Shown here in pieces: positions 18,564 through 27,442 of a DNA stretch of 64,000 nt. A model generated the notes under the pieces. The model was not told the DNA's origin and searched no databases. It was given only the letters and a program-made list of their open reading frames with translations. Position numbers and translations under genes: made by a program. Origin of the DNA: Tenacibaculum finnmarkense genomovar ulcerans (GTDB lineage Bacteria > Bacteroidota > Bacteroidia > Flavobacteriales > Flavobacteriaceae); assembly GCF_900239495.1 (NCBI RefSeq), contig NZ_OENE01000007.1, positions 220,766-284,765 of the forward strand, in the 5' to 3' direction. How positions within the stretch are numbered: the stretch's first letter is position 1; each line of letters starts with the position of its first letter.

Positions 18564-18575
18564 CAACTTATTAAC

Positions 18576-18647
18576 TGGCCTATGGTGTAATTGGTAACAC
18601 ACCGGTTTTTGGTACCGACATTCAAGGTTCGAGTCCTTGTAGGCCAA
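18576..18647 (+). tRNA. tRNA-Gln (anticodon TTG), copy 2
   Basis: Identical in all 72 bases to the first copy, 80 bases downstream of it, with the same anticodon TTG. The bases before both tRNAs also share TATATTTGCA, so the duplication appears to include the promoter core. A terminator follows directly. Confidence 0.95.
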
Positions 18648-18648
18648 C

Positions 18649-18686
18649 AAAAGCTTCATAATCGTTAAGATTATGAAGCTTTTTTG
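18649..18686. terminator. Intrinsic terminator after the tRNA-Gln pair
   Basis: AAAGCTTCATAATC pairs with GATTATGAAGCTTT around GTTAA, followed by T6. It begins 2 bases after the tRNA. The left A run lets it serve also as terminator for the convergent ArsC/Spx gene. Confidence 0.85.
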
Positions 18687-18689
18687 GTT

Positions 18690-19040
18690 TTATGAATTTA
18701 ATTCTTCTTTTAAGGCTTCAATTACTTTTTTACTATTTCCGATAAATATTTTATCTTCCAAAATAAAAACAGGGCGCTTTAAAAAAGTGTATTCTTCTAA
18801 AATAAAATCACGATATTCAGCTTCGCTAATTTCCTTGTTTTTCAACTCTTTTTCTTTATACAATCGTGCGCGTTTATTAAACAGGCTTTGATAGCTGTCG
18901 GTTAATTTTCGCATTTCTTCTAATTGGCTAACAGTAACCTTATTGGTTTTTATTTCTTGCTTTTCAAATCCGTCAATGTTCACTTCTTTTAAAATGCGTT
19001 TGCAAGTATCGCAGGTTTGTAAATAATATACTTTCTTCAT
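18690..19040 (-). CDS. ArsC/Spx family thioredoxin-fold protein
   Basis: 116 residues, the usual length of the ArsC/Spx/YffB family. The N-terminal CDTC (Cys10 and Cys13) sits where arsenate reductases have CxxC or CxxS, and the C-terminal FLKRPVFILEDKIFIG segment is the family substrate-binding/RP motif. Members reduce arsenate with glutathione or glutaredoxin, or regulate RNA polymerase (Spx). There is no ars operon nearby, so an arsenate role is unsupported; in Bacteroidota this group is of unknown physiological function. It is divergent from the DinB gene by 52 bases. Confidence 0.82.
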   Translation of the reverse strand: MKKVYYLQTCDTCKRILKEVNIDGFEKQEIKTNKVTVSQLEEMRKLTDSYQSLFNKRARLYKEKELKNKEISEAEYRDFILEEYTFLKRPVFILEDKIFIGNSKKVIEALKEELNS

Positions 19041-19092
19041 CGTTTGAGTGGTTTAATAATTATCTTTGATCTCCGCTAAAATAAGTAGAAAA

Positions 19093-19548
19093 ATGAACAC
19101 ACAATTTGAAATTTTAAGAAAATCGAGAGCAGTAGTTTTAAAAAAAATCGAAAACTTATCGATAGAGCAATTACATAAAATTCCTGAAGGATTTACAAAT
19201 AATATTGCTTGGAATCTTGCTCATTTAGTAGTAACTCAACAGTTATTACAGTATAAATTATCAGGATTAAATTGCTTGGTTTCTGATGAATTAATTGAAA
19301 ATTATAAAAAAGGAACAGTTCCTACAGAAACATTTTCGGAAGAAGAGCTGGAGGAAGTAAAAGAGTTGTTTATCGGCTTACCTGATACCTTACAAGAAGA
19401 TTTTGAGGCAGGTATTTTTACAGAATATACAGCTTATGAAACAAGTACAGGTTTTACAATAGATTCTATAGAATCGGCAATAGCTTTTAATAACTTACAT
19501 GAAGGAATTCACTTAGGTGTTATTATGGCGCTAGTTAAATTGGTATAA
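19093..19548 (+). CDS. DinB superfamily protein
   Basis: About 151 residues from ATG 19093; an in-frame TTG at 19066 would add 9 atypical residues. Four-helix-bundle features are seen: NIAWNLAHLVVTQQLLQYKLSG (His of the metal site, near residue 45) and NNLHEGIHLGVIMALVK near the C-terminus with two further His. DinB-like proteins are metal-dependent; related ones are mycothiol- or bacillithiol-S-transferases or hydrolases, but the family in Flavobacteria is uncharacterised. A hairpin terminator follows. Confidence 0.8.
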   Translation: MNTQFEILRKSRAVVLKKIENLSIEQLHKIPEGFTNNIAWNLAHLVVTQQLLQYKLSGLNCLVSDELIENYKKGTVPTETFSEEELEEVKELFIGLPDTLQEDFEAGIFTEYTAYETSTGFTIDSIESAIAFNNLHEGIHLGVIMALVKLV

Positions 19549-19591
19549 TAAAATTACTATTATATTTTTTTTAAGAATATTATAAAAACAT

Positions 19592-19629
19592 AAAAACCTC
19601 GAAATTTTTAAAATTTCGAGGTTTTTTTA
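19592..19629. terminator. Intrinsic terminator
   Basis: AAAACCTCGAAATTTT pairs perfectly with AAAATTTCGAGGTTTT with almost no loop, followed by T. Between convergent DinB and sod genes, so it can act both ways. Confidence 0.85.
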
Positions 19630-19689
19630 GTGCTTATTATTTCGATAGTAAAGAAGTTTACTTCATTAATATTATCGAAATAAAACTAA

Positions 19690-20298
19690 TTACTTAGCTT
19701 CAGCAAATCTTCTTTCTACTTCGTTCCAGTTGATTACTTTAAAGAAAGCATCAATATAATCAGGACGACGGTTTTGGTAGTTTAAGTAATAAGCATGTTC
19801 CCAAACGTCTAATCCTAAAATAGGAGTTCCTTCGCAAGCAACTCCTGGCATTAATGGATTGTCTTGGTTTGGCGTAGAACAAACTTCAATTTTTCCACCT
19901 TTGTGAACACATAACCAAGCCCATCCTGAACCAAATTGAGTTGCAGCAGCCTTAGAAAAAGCTTCAATAAATGCTTCTTTTGAACCAAATTCAGCTTCAA
20001 TAGCATCTTTTAATTCTCCAGATAAATAACCTTTATCTTCTGGGTTCATTACTGTCCAAAATAAAGAGTGATTGTAAAATCCACCTCCGTTATTACGAAC
20101 AGCTCCGTTATTCATATCTAAATTAGCAAGAATAGTTTCAATAGATTTTCCTTCTAAATCAGTTCCAGCAACTGCTGCATTTAATTTAGAGGTATATCCG
20201 TTATGGTGTTTGCTATGGTGAATTTCCATAGTTCTAGCATCAATATTTGGTTCTAATGCATCGTAAGCATATCCTAATTCTGGTAATTGAAAAGCCAT
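19690..20298 (-). CDS. sodA: Superoxide dismutase, Mn-type residues
   Basis: 202 residues, the typical length. It dismutates superoxide to oxygen and peroxide in the cytoplasm. The four metal ligands are present: His27 (EIHHSKHH), His77 ([10 protein letters not shown]), Asp164 and His168 ([12 protein letters not shown]). The metal-choice residues look manganese-like: Gly in the NNGGG-FYNH stretch and Gln145 in the NQDNPL segment, where iron enzymes normally carry the Gln in the N-terminal half. Cambialistic behaviour cannot be excluded. No signal peptide. Stands alone between terminators. Confidence 0.95.
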   Translation of the reverse strand: MAFQLPELGYAYDALEPNIDARTMEIHHSKHHNGYTSKLNAAVAGTDLEGKSIETILANLDMNNGAVRNNGGGFYNHSLFWTVMNPEDKGYLSGELKDAIEAEFGSKEAFIEAFSKAAATQFGSGWAWLCVHKGGKIEVCSTPNQDNPLMPGVACEGTPILGLDVWEHAYYLNYQNRRPDYIDAFFKVINWNEVERRFAEAK

Positions 20299-20356
20299 AA
20301 TTGTTTATTTTTAAGTGAGTTAATTTTTTGTTTTAATAAATGTAAATTTAATTCAA

Positions 20357-20387
20357 AAAAATAAGGCAAACAACTGTTTGCCTTATT
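20357..20387 (-). terminator. Intrinsic terminator of fbp
   Basis: AATAAGGCAAACA pairs with TGTTTGCCTTATT around a 2-base loop; the preceding A run becomes a T run on the minus strand. It lies 35 bases past the fbp stop. Confidence 0.8.
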
Positions 20388-20421
20388 CTAAATTTATAGA
20401 ACTATAAATAATTGTTATTAT

Positions 20422-21456
20422 TTAATATACTGGTTTTTCATCCGAAGAAAATTCCTCCATAAATTCTTCTGCTTTTTCTACCATTTGTTTACTTCCGCAG
20501 AAAAAAGGCACACGTTGGTGTAATTCTGATGGCGCAATATCCATAATTCTTGTAAATCCGTCTGAAGCTTTTCCTCCTGCTTGTTCACAGATAAAAGCCA
20601 TTGGGTTACATTCGTATAATAAACGTAATTTTCCGTTAGGCGTAATGGTGGTTGATGGGTAAATATAAACACCTCCTTTTATCATATTTCTATGAAAATC
20701 GGTAACTAATGAACCAACATAACGAGCTGTATAAGGTCGGTTATCAGCTTCATTTAAATCTTTACAATGTACTAAAAAACGTTTCATTCCTTCTTGAAAA
20801 TACGTAAAATAACCTTCGCTTACCGAATATATTTTTCCAATTTCAGGAAATTTCATGTTAGGATGCGATAAGTAAAAAGTACCAATTGCTGGGTTTAACG
20901 TAAAACCATTTACACCGTTACCAGTAGTAAATACTAACATTGTTGAAGTTCCGTATGCCACATAACCAGCAGCTACTTGTTCGTTTCCTTTTTGTAAGAA
21001 ATCTTCTTTTGTTACAGGTGTTCCTACAGGAGAAACTCGTCTGTAAATAGAAAAAATCGTTCCTACCGACACATTTACATCAATGTTTGATGAACCGTCC
21101 AAAGGATCCATTAATAAAACATATTTATTTTCGTTTGTTTTATCTTTTCCTTCAACAATCACAAAATCGTCTTCTTCTTCACTTGCAATACCACAAACAA
21201 TTTCACGGTTAATAAGTGTTTGTTTAAAAAGGTCGTTTGCTAAAATATCTAATTTTTGTTGGGTTTCTCCTTGTACGTTGATATCGCCAGAAGCGCCTGT
21301 AATATCGACTAAACCAGCTTTTCTAATTTCGTGATTCACTACTTTTGCAGCTAAGCGAATTGAGTTGATTAAACGAGATAATTCACCAGAAGAGTATTTA
21401 AAATCTTTTTGATATCCAATAATAAACTCACCTAGAGTCATGTGCTTGTTGTTCAT
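20422..21456 (-). CDS. fbp: Fructose-1,6-bisphosphatase, class I
   Basis: 344 residues, usual for class I FBPase. It hydrolyses fructose-1,6-bisphosphate in gluconeogenesis. Metal-site and sugar-phosphate motifs are clear: ASEEEDDFV (about residue 94), [25 protein letters not shown] (about 114-138), and the late [17 protein letters not shown] (about 290). No membrane or signal segment. Isolated gene with its own terminator and long divergent upstream region shared with the GNAT-aspartokinase operon. Confidence 0.96.
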   Translation of the reverse strand: MNNKHMTLGEFIIGYQKDFKYSSGELSRLINSIRLAAKVVNHEIRKAGLVDITGASGDINVQGETQQKLDILANDLFKQTLINREIVCGIASEEEDDFVIVEGKDKTNENKYVLLMDPLDGSSNIDVNVSVGTIFSIYRRVSPVGTPVTKEDFLQKGNEQVAAGYVAYGTSTMLVFTTGNGVNGFTLNPAIGTFYLSHPNMKFPEIGKIYSVSEGYFTYFQEGMKRFLVHCKDLNEADNRPYTARYVGSLVTDFHRNMIKGGVYIYPSTTITPNGKLRLLYECNPMAFICEQAGGKASDGFTRIMDIAPSELHQRVPFFCGSKQMVEKAEEFMEEFSSDEKPVY

Positions 21457-21569
21457 GTCAAATTTTTGTGTGGTTTACAAAGATGCCAACTTTTTTGCGC
21501 TTTTACAAAGTTTTTACATCTTAAAATTTTAACAAATAGAAACGATGTGTTTTAATTTTCTATTTGTTT

Positions 21570-21599
21570 TTTGGCAATATATATTAAGAATTACCTTTG
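21570..21599 (+). promoter_or_regulatory. Promoter for the GNAT-aspartokinase operon
   Basis: TTTG at 21570-21573 and TACCTTTG at 21592-21599 with an 18-base spacer fit the Bacteroidota promoter. The -7 box overlaps the TTG at 21597, which argues against that upstream start and for the ATG at 21615. Confidence 0.75.
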
Positions 21600-21614
21600 C
21601 TTAAAATACAAGTG

Positions 21615-22100
21615 ATGAGTTTTATAATTAGAGAAGGAGAAAAAAAAGATGCACAATCAATATTAAATTTAATTATTGAATTAGCTATTTTTGAAAAAGA
21701 ACCAAATGCTGTTGAAATTAATCTTGAAACGTTAATTTTAGATGGTTTTTCTGATAATCCGAAGTTTAAAACCTTTGTAGCTCAAGAGATTGATGGAACA
21801 ATTATAGGAATGACACTTTTTTATGAGCGCTATTCTACATGGAAAGGAAAATCAATTCATTTAGAAGATTTAATGGTTACTCAAACAAAAAGAGGCATTG
21901 GCGCAGGTAAAAAATTATACGGTTCTGTGATGAATTATGCACAAAAAAATGGTTTTAAAAGAGTTGCTTGGGAGGTATTAGATTGGAATACAAATGCCAT
22001 CGATTTTTATAAAAATACAGGTGCAACAGTTTATAATCAGTGGCGAGTTTGCCAAATGGATGAACAGCATTTAACACAATTTTGTAATGAGAATATTTAA
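21615..22100 (+). CDS. GNAT family N-acetyltransferase
   Basis: 161 residues from ATG 21615. It has the GNAT fold order: IIREGEKKDAQSILNLIIELA at the N-terminus, HLEDLMVTQTKRGIGAGKKLYGSVMNYA (acetyl-CoA pyrophosphate loop, R-G-I-G-A-G) and WEVLDWNTNAIDFYKNTGA near the C-terminus. The pattern resembles the diamine/spermidine acetyltransferase-like subgroup (VLDWN, IxFYxxxGA). The acceptor is not known. The stop overlaps the start of the aspartokinase gene by 14 bases, indicating coupled translation. Confidence 0.85.
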   Translation: MSFIIREGEKKDAQSILNLIIELAIFEKEPNAVEINLETLILDGFSDNPKFKTFVAQEIDGTIIGMTLFYERYSTWKGKSIHLEDLMVTQTKRGIGAGKKLYGSVMNYAQKNGFKRVAWEVLDWNTNAIDFYKNTGATVYNQWRVCQMDEQHLTQFCNENI

Positions 22101-23361
22101 GTTTGGAGGAGCATCAGTAAAAGATGCCGATGCTGTAAAAAACGTAGCAAACGTGTTGCAGCACGAAGGTACAGAAAATGTTTTGATAGTCATTTCGGCA
22201 ATGGGAAAAATGACCAATGCTTTTGAAGAAATTATCAATGCTTATTTTTATAAAAAAGATAATTTAAAAGAAGCGATTTGTTTTGTTGAAAATTTTCATC
22301 AAAAAATAGTAACCGATTTATTTGGTAAAAAGCATCCTGTTTTTAATAAAGTAAACCATTTATTAGGCGAATTAAGTGGTTTTATGGTTCAAAATACTTC
22401 GGATGATTATGATTACCTATATGATCAGATGGTTGGTTTTGGCGAGTTGTTATCGACGACTATTGTGAGTGCTTATTTATCTGAAATTGGCGTAGAAAAC
22501 AAGTGGATAGACGTTAGAAACTGCATTAAAACTGATGCCAATTATAGAGATGCAAAAGTAGATTGGAAGCTAACCGAAGCGCAAATAAATACGCATATTG
22601 TTAAAAAAACCTTAAATATTACCCAAGGTTTTTTAGGAAGTACATGGCTTAAAACAGTTAAAAACAAGCAAAATACGCCTATAACAACAACCCTAGGAAG
22701 AGAAGGTTCTGATTACACCGCAGGTATTTTTGCCTATTGTTTAGACGCTAAAAGTGTAACTATTTGGAAAGATGTTTCTGGTGTTTTAAATGCCGATCCT
22801 CGGGTGTTTACACAAACGGAATTGCTACACGAAATTTCTTATACCGAAGCTATTGAAATGGCTTTTTATGGCGCATCTGTAATTCATCCAAAAACGATTC
22901 AACCTTTAGAGAAAAAAAATATTCCACTATTTGTGCGTTCTTTTGATGATTTATCAAACAAAGGAACTTGTGTAGGAAAAGGTACTAAAATTAACCCTGA
23001 AGTACCGTGTTTTATAGTGAAAAAAGATCAAATTTTGATTTCAATTTCAGCTAAAGATTTTTCTTTTATGGTAGAAAGCAATATCAGTGCTGTTTTTGAG
23101 AAATTACATAAATATAAATTAAAGGTAAATTTAATTCAAAATTCAGCCATTAGTTTTTCGGTTTGTGTAGAAGATAAATATGATTTATTTGACGCTTTTT
23201 ACACTGAATTAAAATCAGATTTTAAGATAAAAACTTACAAAGAAGTTACACTTTATACGATTCGTCATTTTGATGAAAAAGCGCTTCAAAAAATACGTAA
23301 AAAAGGAAAATCAATTATAAGTCAAATTAATACAGAAACAGCGCAGTTGGTTATACAATAA
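22087..23361 (+). CDS. Aspartate kinase, monofunctional
   Basis: 424 residues. The amino-acid kinase domain starts at once with MRIFKFGGASVKDADAVKNV (K-F-G-G) and includes TTLGREGSDYTAGIFAYCLDAKSVTIWKDVSGVLNADPR (about 200-240), which holds the aspartate and ATP-binding residues. The C-terminal third (about 300-424) is ACT-like. It phosphorylates aspartate, the first step towards lysine, threonine, methionine and diaminopimelate. There is no fused homoserine dehydrogenase. It overlaps the preceding GNAT gene by 14 bases. Feedback specificity cannot be told from sequence. Confidence 0.92.
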   Translation: MRIFKFGGASVKDADAVKNVANVLQHEGTENVLIVISAMGKMTNAFEEIINAYFYKKDNLKEAICFVENFHQKIVTDLFGKKHPVFNKVNHLLGELSGFMVQNTSDDYDYLYDQMVGFGELLSTTIVSAYLSEIGVENKWIDVRNCIKTDANYRDAKVDWKLTEAQINTHIVKKTLNITQGFLGSTWLKTVKNKQNTPITTTLGREGSDYTAGIFAYCLDAKSVTIWKDVSGVLNADPRVFTQTELLHEISYTEAIEMAFYGASVIHPKTIQPLEKKNIPLFVRSFDDLSNKGTCVGKGTKINPEVPCFIVKKDQILISISAKDFSFMVESNISAVFEKLHKYKLKVNLIQNSAISFSVCVEDKYDLFDAFYTELKSDFKIKTYKEVTLYTIRHFDEKALQKIRKKGKSIISQINTETAQLVIQ

Positions 23362-23387
23362 AAAATTACAGTCTCGCAAAATTCAGT

Positions 23388-23395
23388 TATATTTG
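23388..23395 (+). promoter_or_regulatory. -7 box before the acyltransferase gene
   Basis: TATATTTG fits the Bacteroidota -7 consensus 22 bases before the ATG at 23418; the -33 element is weak. Confidence 0.5.
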
Positions 23396-23417
23396 CATTT
23401 ATGCCAAATTTGAATTA

Positions 23418-25226
23418 ATGGGAATAGTTACATCAAAAGAAATTGCTAAAGTTATCGGATTAGATAAATTAGGTGTTGTAGGAACTTTTACAGGATGGTT
23501 ATTGATGAGAGTTTTACGCATTTCTGCAATTAATAAAATATATGATAATAATAAAGATAAAACAGATTTAGAATTTTTAAATGGTGTTTTAGCTGACTGT
23601 AAAGTTACTTACGAAATACCTGAAGAAGATTTAAAAAGAATTCCTAAAGAAGGACCTTTTATTACCATTTCTAATCATCCTTTAGGAGCTATGGATGGTG
23701 TTTTATTACTTAAAATATTAGTAGAAAAAAGACCTGATTACAAAATTATAGCCAATTTTTTATTACATAAAATTGAACCTTTACAGCCGTATATAATGCC
23801 CGTAAATCCTTTTGAAGATAGAAAGGATGCTAAATCGAGTATTGCAGGAATTAAAAATTCATTATTGCATTTACGTGAAGGAAAACCTTTAGGGATTTTT
23901 CCTGCGGGAGAAGTTTCTACGCATCGTGATGGTAAATTAATGGTTGATAAACCTTGGGAAGATGGAGCTGTACGCTTAATTAAAAAAGCAAAAGTACCGG
24001 TAATTCCTATTTATTTTCATGCTAAAAACAGCCCGTTATTTTATTTACTGTCTAGGATTAGTGGAACTCTTAGAACGGCAAAATTACCATCGGAAGCAGT
24101 TTCTCAAAATAATAAGGTGATAAAAGTACGAATAGGAAAAGCTATTTCTGTAAAAGATCAGGCGGAATTTAAAGATATTCCTTCTTTTTATCAATTTATA
24201 AGAAAGAAAACATATATGTTGGCGAATCCTTTTGAAAAAGAAACGTCAAAAATATTATCACCTCAAAATTTAAAAATACCTAAAAAAGCTAAAAAAATTA
24301 CGGCACAAAGAGCGCCTGATTTATTTGCTAAAGAGGTGGATGCTTTAAGAGAAAAGGGAAGCCGATTATTAGAAAGTAAAAATTATGAGGTCTTTTTTGC
24401 AAATGCGAAAGAAATACCAAATATTTTACATGAGATTGGTCGTTTACGTGAAATTACTTTTAGAGATATTGGTGAAGGAACAAACAAAGCCATCGATTTA
24501 GATAAGTTTGATAAATATTATCATCACCTATTTTTATGGGACAGCGTTGCTAAAGAATTGGTTGGGGCTTACCGAATGGGCTTAGGGAAAGATATTTTTA
24601 AAAAGTACGGAATTAACGGTTTTTATATACATACTTTATTTCGAATTGAGCCTGAATTGTATAGCATGATGGAAAGTTCGATGGAGTTAGGGCGTGCTTT
24701 TGTTGCAAAGAGTTATCAGCAAAAACCAATGCCGTTATTTTTACTTTGGAAAGGAATTGTACACGTTACATTGCGTCATCCTGAATATAAATATTTATTG
24801 GGTGGTGTGAGTATTAGCAATAAATTTTCGGCGTTTTCCAAGTCGTTAATGATTGAGTTTATGAAGTCTCATTATTACGATCCGTATGTGGCGCAATATA
24901 TTTATCCTAAGCAAGAATTTAAAGTAAAATTAAAAGATGCCGATAAAGATTTTGTGTTTGATGCCACCAAAGCAGATATGCAAAAATTCGATAAAATTAT
25001 TGATGAAATTGAGCCAGGGGCATTGCGTATGCCCGTGCTTATTAAAAAATATGTGAAGCAAAACGGACGTTTAGTAGCCTTTAATGTCGATCCGAAATTT
25101 AATAATGCTGTGGATGGTTTGCTGTATATAAAAGTAGCTGAAATACCTGATAGCACCTTAAAACCTGTTATAGAAGAGTATCAGGCACAATTAGAAAAGC
25201 AAGCTTCTGAAAATTTAAAGAAGTAG
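23418..25226 (+). CDS. OlsF-like two-domain acyltransferase (PlsC-type + GNAT/hemolysin-type)
   Basis: 602 residues. The N-terminal half (about 60-270) is a lysophospholipid-acyltransferase domain: ITISNHPLGAMDG (H-x4-D catalytic motif) and GIFPAGEVS. The C-terminal half (about 310-570) matches the OlsB/hemolysin-type N-acyltransferase fold: LREITFRDIGEGTN, DLDKFDKYYHHLFLWD, GAYRMGLG and ELGRAFVAKSYQ. This is the domain order of OlsF, a bifunctional enzyme that N-acylates then O-acylates an amino acid to make ornithine-type lipids; in Bacteroides, related split enzymes make glycine lipids. The amino-acid head group here is unknown. A TATATTTG -7 box precedes it at 23388-23395. Confidence 0.82.
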   Translation: MGIVTSKEIAKVIGLDKLGVVGTFTGWLLMRVLRISAINKIYDNNKDKTDLEFLNGVLADCKVTYEIPEEDLKRIPKEGPFITISNHPLGAMDGVLLLKILVEKRPDYKIIANFLLHKIEPLQPYIMPVNPFEDRKDAKSSIAGIKNSLLHLREGKPLGIFPAGEVSTHRDGKLMVDKPWEDGAVRLIKKAKVPVIPIYFHAKNSPLFYLLSRISGTLRTAKLPSEAVSQNNKVIKVRIGKAISVKDQAEFKDIPSFYQFIRKKTYMLANPFEKETSKILSPQNLKIPKKAKKITAQRAPDLFAKEVDALREKGSRLLESKNYEVFFANAKEIPNILHEIGRLREITFRDIGEGTNKAIDLDKFDKYYHHLFLWDSVAKELVGAYRMGLGKDIFKKYGINGFYIHTLFRIEPELYSMMESSMELGRAFVAKSYQQKPMPLFLLWKGIVHVTLRHPEYKYLLGGVSISNKFSAFSKSLMIEFMKSHYYDPYVAQYIYPKQEFKVKLKDADKDFVFDATKADMQKFDKIIDEIEPGALRMPVLIKKYVKQNGRLVAFNVDPKFNNAVDGLLYIKVAEIPDSTLKPVIEEYQAQLEKQASENLKK

Positions 25227-25256
25227 TTTTTAAAGGTTTTGAAATCAAATAAAATA

Positions 25257-25287
25257 GAAAAGCATCGTAGTTATTACGATGCTTTTT
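25257..25287 (+). terminator. Intrinsic terminator, AGCATCGTA stem
   Basis: AAAAGCATCGTA pairs with TACGATGCTTTT around a short loop. Nearly the same hairpin occurs at 27388-27425, on the other side of the toxin-like locus. Confidence 0.8.
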
Positions 25288-25389
25288 GTGTGGTATAAAT
25301 TATTATTTAAAAGACAGTATTTCAATACTATTTGTAATTTTTTATCTGAATATGATGATATATATATATTCGTGTAAAATTTAATATAT

Positions 25390-27066
25390 ATGAAAACAAG
25401 AAAAAACAAAATTGAAAAAATTTTAAAAGCATGGCTACTATGTTTTAGTATTTCCTTACTTTTATGGAGTTGTGAAAATGAAGAAATTTTAAATACATCA
25501 AAAGCGATAACAAATGATAAAAATATTGAGGTAACTTCTATTACTTTAAATGAATTATATAATAATAAACAATTAAGTGAAAAAATTAAAGCAATAAACC
25601 CAATATTAGATATTCATCTAAAAAATATTCAAAGTCGTTAGAAAATCCAACAAAAATATACTGTTTTAACAGATGAAATTATAAAAATTCAAGAAAATAA
25701 AATTGATACTTATACTTTTAGAATAGGGAATAATGATTACAATACTTATTATTTTGAAAATTTAGTTATAAAAAAAGAAAAAAATATGTATAAATATTAT
25801 GTATATTCTTATGAAGCTAATTCAGATGACCAAATCTTTACTTTAAAGATAAAACATATTACAAGTAATCAACTAAATTCATCTATAGAACAACAATTAA
25901 ATAAAGTAGCAGCTTATGATGAAATCACTAGTTGTTGGTATACAGAGTCTTTTGACAGAGACTGTAATTGTCGATATGTAGAAGTTAATTTTTGCCATAG
26001 TAGTGGTGGCGGCGGTAGCTATGGTGCAGTTAGTAGCGGTGGTAGTATTAAAACTATAAAAGATAATTTAAATAATTATAATACAAGTGGGAATAATAGT
26101 TTTAATACTAATAATATTGGAAGTAATTCAAGTAGTTCGGGTATTTCATATGTAGGTGTATTGAATCCTCCTTTATTAGAATGTGGCGATGGTTATGAAA
26201 GATATTTTGATAAAGATTTAGGTCCTAGAGGGCAAAATATATGTAAACGCATAGCAATAGAAAATTTTTTAGGATTATCACTTCAAGAAACAAATTGGTT
26301 AAATAAACCTGAAAACAAATTAATTAAAACTAATATTGAAAATTTTTTAGATAAAAATAATAGTGATGCAGATGCTAAAAATTGGATTAAACAGGCCTTT
26401 GAAGAGCTTATAACTGAAAATGAAATTGATTACAATGTTTCAAATCTTGTAGATGCAGAGCCTGTTAAAAAATATATGGGAACTATTTCAAATTTTAAAT
26501 TTTTACTCGATAATAGTCCAAGAAAAGTTGGTGAATTTAAAGGAGTTGAAGCTAGTGATTATTTGAAAAGCTTAGGAGAAACTAAATTTAATCTCTCACA
26601 ATTTCGACCATTACCTACACAAACAGGTTTTTTTAACAATAAAATCGGAAGATATATATATACAAAAAAAGGGGGATGGATTGATATGGCACACTTTATG
26701 TTTTATGCGGGTAAAGCTTATCAGTACAAACTTAATGGTAAAATCAACCCAATAGGTGAGGCTGTGCAAGATGGATTTAAACAAGAACTATCAGACTCTT
26801 TTGTTGCTAAACATTCTGCTTACAGTTATGAAGATTTACCTAGTGATAAGTTTGGAGCTAAATTTGCAGTAAATCACTTCAATATTCAAAGTAATTTAAC
26901 TTTTAGTGAACAATTAACTAATTATTTTAATAATGTATTAAAAGCATCTACTCCTAAGAGTGCTCCAAATTACAATGATACTCCCAGTAACGATTCAAAA
27001 AATAACCCTACAAAAACAAATAAAACTACAACACCAATATTTACATTACAAAATAACGAATTATGA
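25390..27066 (+). pseudogene. Toxin-like lipoprotein gene interrupted by an in-frame TAG
   Basis: Bases 25390-25641 encode a lipoprotein start (lipobox LLWSC, Cys28) ending at TAG 25639-25641. The same frame continues with no other stop for 475 codons to 27066, and the codons straight after the TAG (KIQQKYTVLTDEI, then YNTYYFENLVI) are coding-like, so this was one reading frame of about 558 codons. The rest shows a region ending in a Cys-containing CNCRYVEVNFCHSSGGGGS linker, a Ser/Asn/Gly-rich low-complexity stretch, a LSLQETNWLNKPEN / NFLDKNN segment shared by many Bacteroidota variable-tail proteins, and a distinct C-terminal domain with GGWIDMAHFMFYAG and SAYSYEDLPSDKFGAKF. That modular form suggests a surface or secreted polymorphic toxin, but I cannot name the domain. 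An ATG at 25786 could restart translation without a signal peptide. A sequencing error is possible. Confidence 0.75.
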
Positions 27067-27368
27067 AAAAAAGATATATTTATATAATTATTATTTGTGT
27101 TTTTATTTTCAGTTGTATTCTTTTTTTAAGAAATAAAGAGTCTTATAGTTATGTAGAAAAAGGGAATGAAATGATTAATAAAGTTTATCTCTATAAAAAA
27201 GAACATAAAAAATTTCCTGATTCAACTTCTAATTTTATTATTAACACTGAAATGGGACAAGGACCATATTACAAAAAGCTAAATGATACAGTATTTATTG
27301 TTTATTATAATCTAGGTTTAGATCATGATCAACTAATATTTAATTCTTTTACAAAAGAATGGAAATAA
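27063..27368 (+). CDS. Small membrane-anchored protein, possible immunity protein
   Basis: 101 residues. An N-terminal hydrophobic helix (about 5-23, IYIIIICVFIFSCILFL) anchors or exports it, perhaps as a lipoprotein (FSC). The rest is a small domain: NKVYLYKKEHKKFPDSTSNF, GPYYKKLNDTVFIVYYNLGLDHDQLIFNSFTKEW. Its ATG overlaps the TGA of the toxin-like gene (ATGA), so the two are translationally coupled. A small exported protein fixed behind a modular toxin-like gene is the usual layout of an immunity protein. The function is inferred from position only. A terminator follows. Confidence 0.6.
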   Translation: MKKRYIYIIIICVFIFSCILFLRNKESYSYVEKGNEMINKVYLYKKEHKKFPDSTSNFIINTEMGQGPYYKKLNDTVFIVYYNLGLDHDQLIFNSFTKEWK

Positions 27369-27387
27369 TAAAATTATAACATCTATA

Positions 27388-27425
27388 TAAAAAAAGCATC
27401 GTAAATTTTACGATGCTTTTTTTTG
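27388..27425. terminator. Bidirectional terminator, AGCATCGTA stem
   Basis: AAAAAAGCATCGTAA pairs with TTACGATGCTTTTTT. It separates the small protein gene from convergent rseP and repeats the stem seen at 25257-25287. Confidence 0.85.
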
Positions 27426-27442
27426 TTTAAAAAAGAACTATT

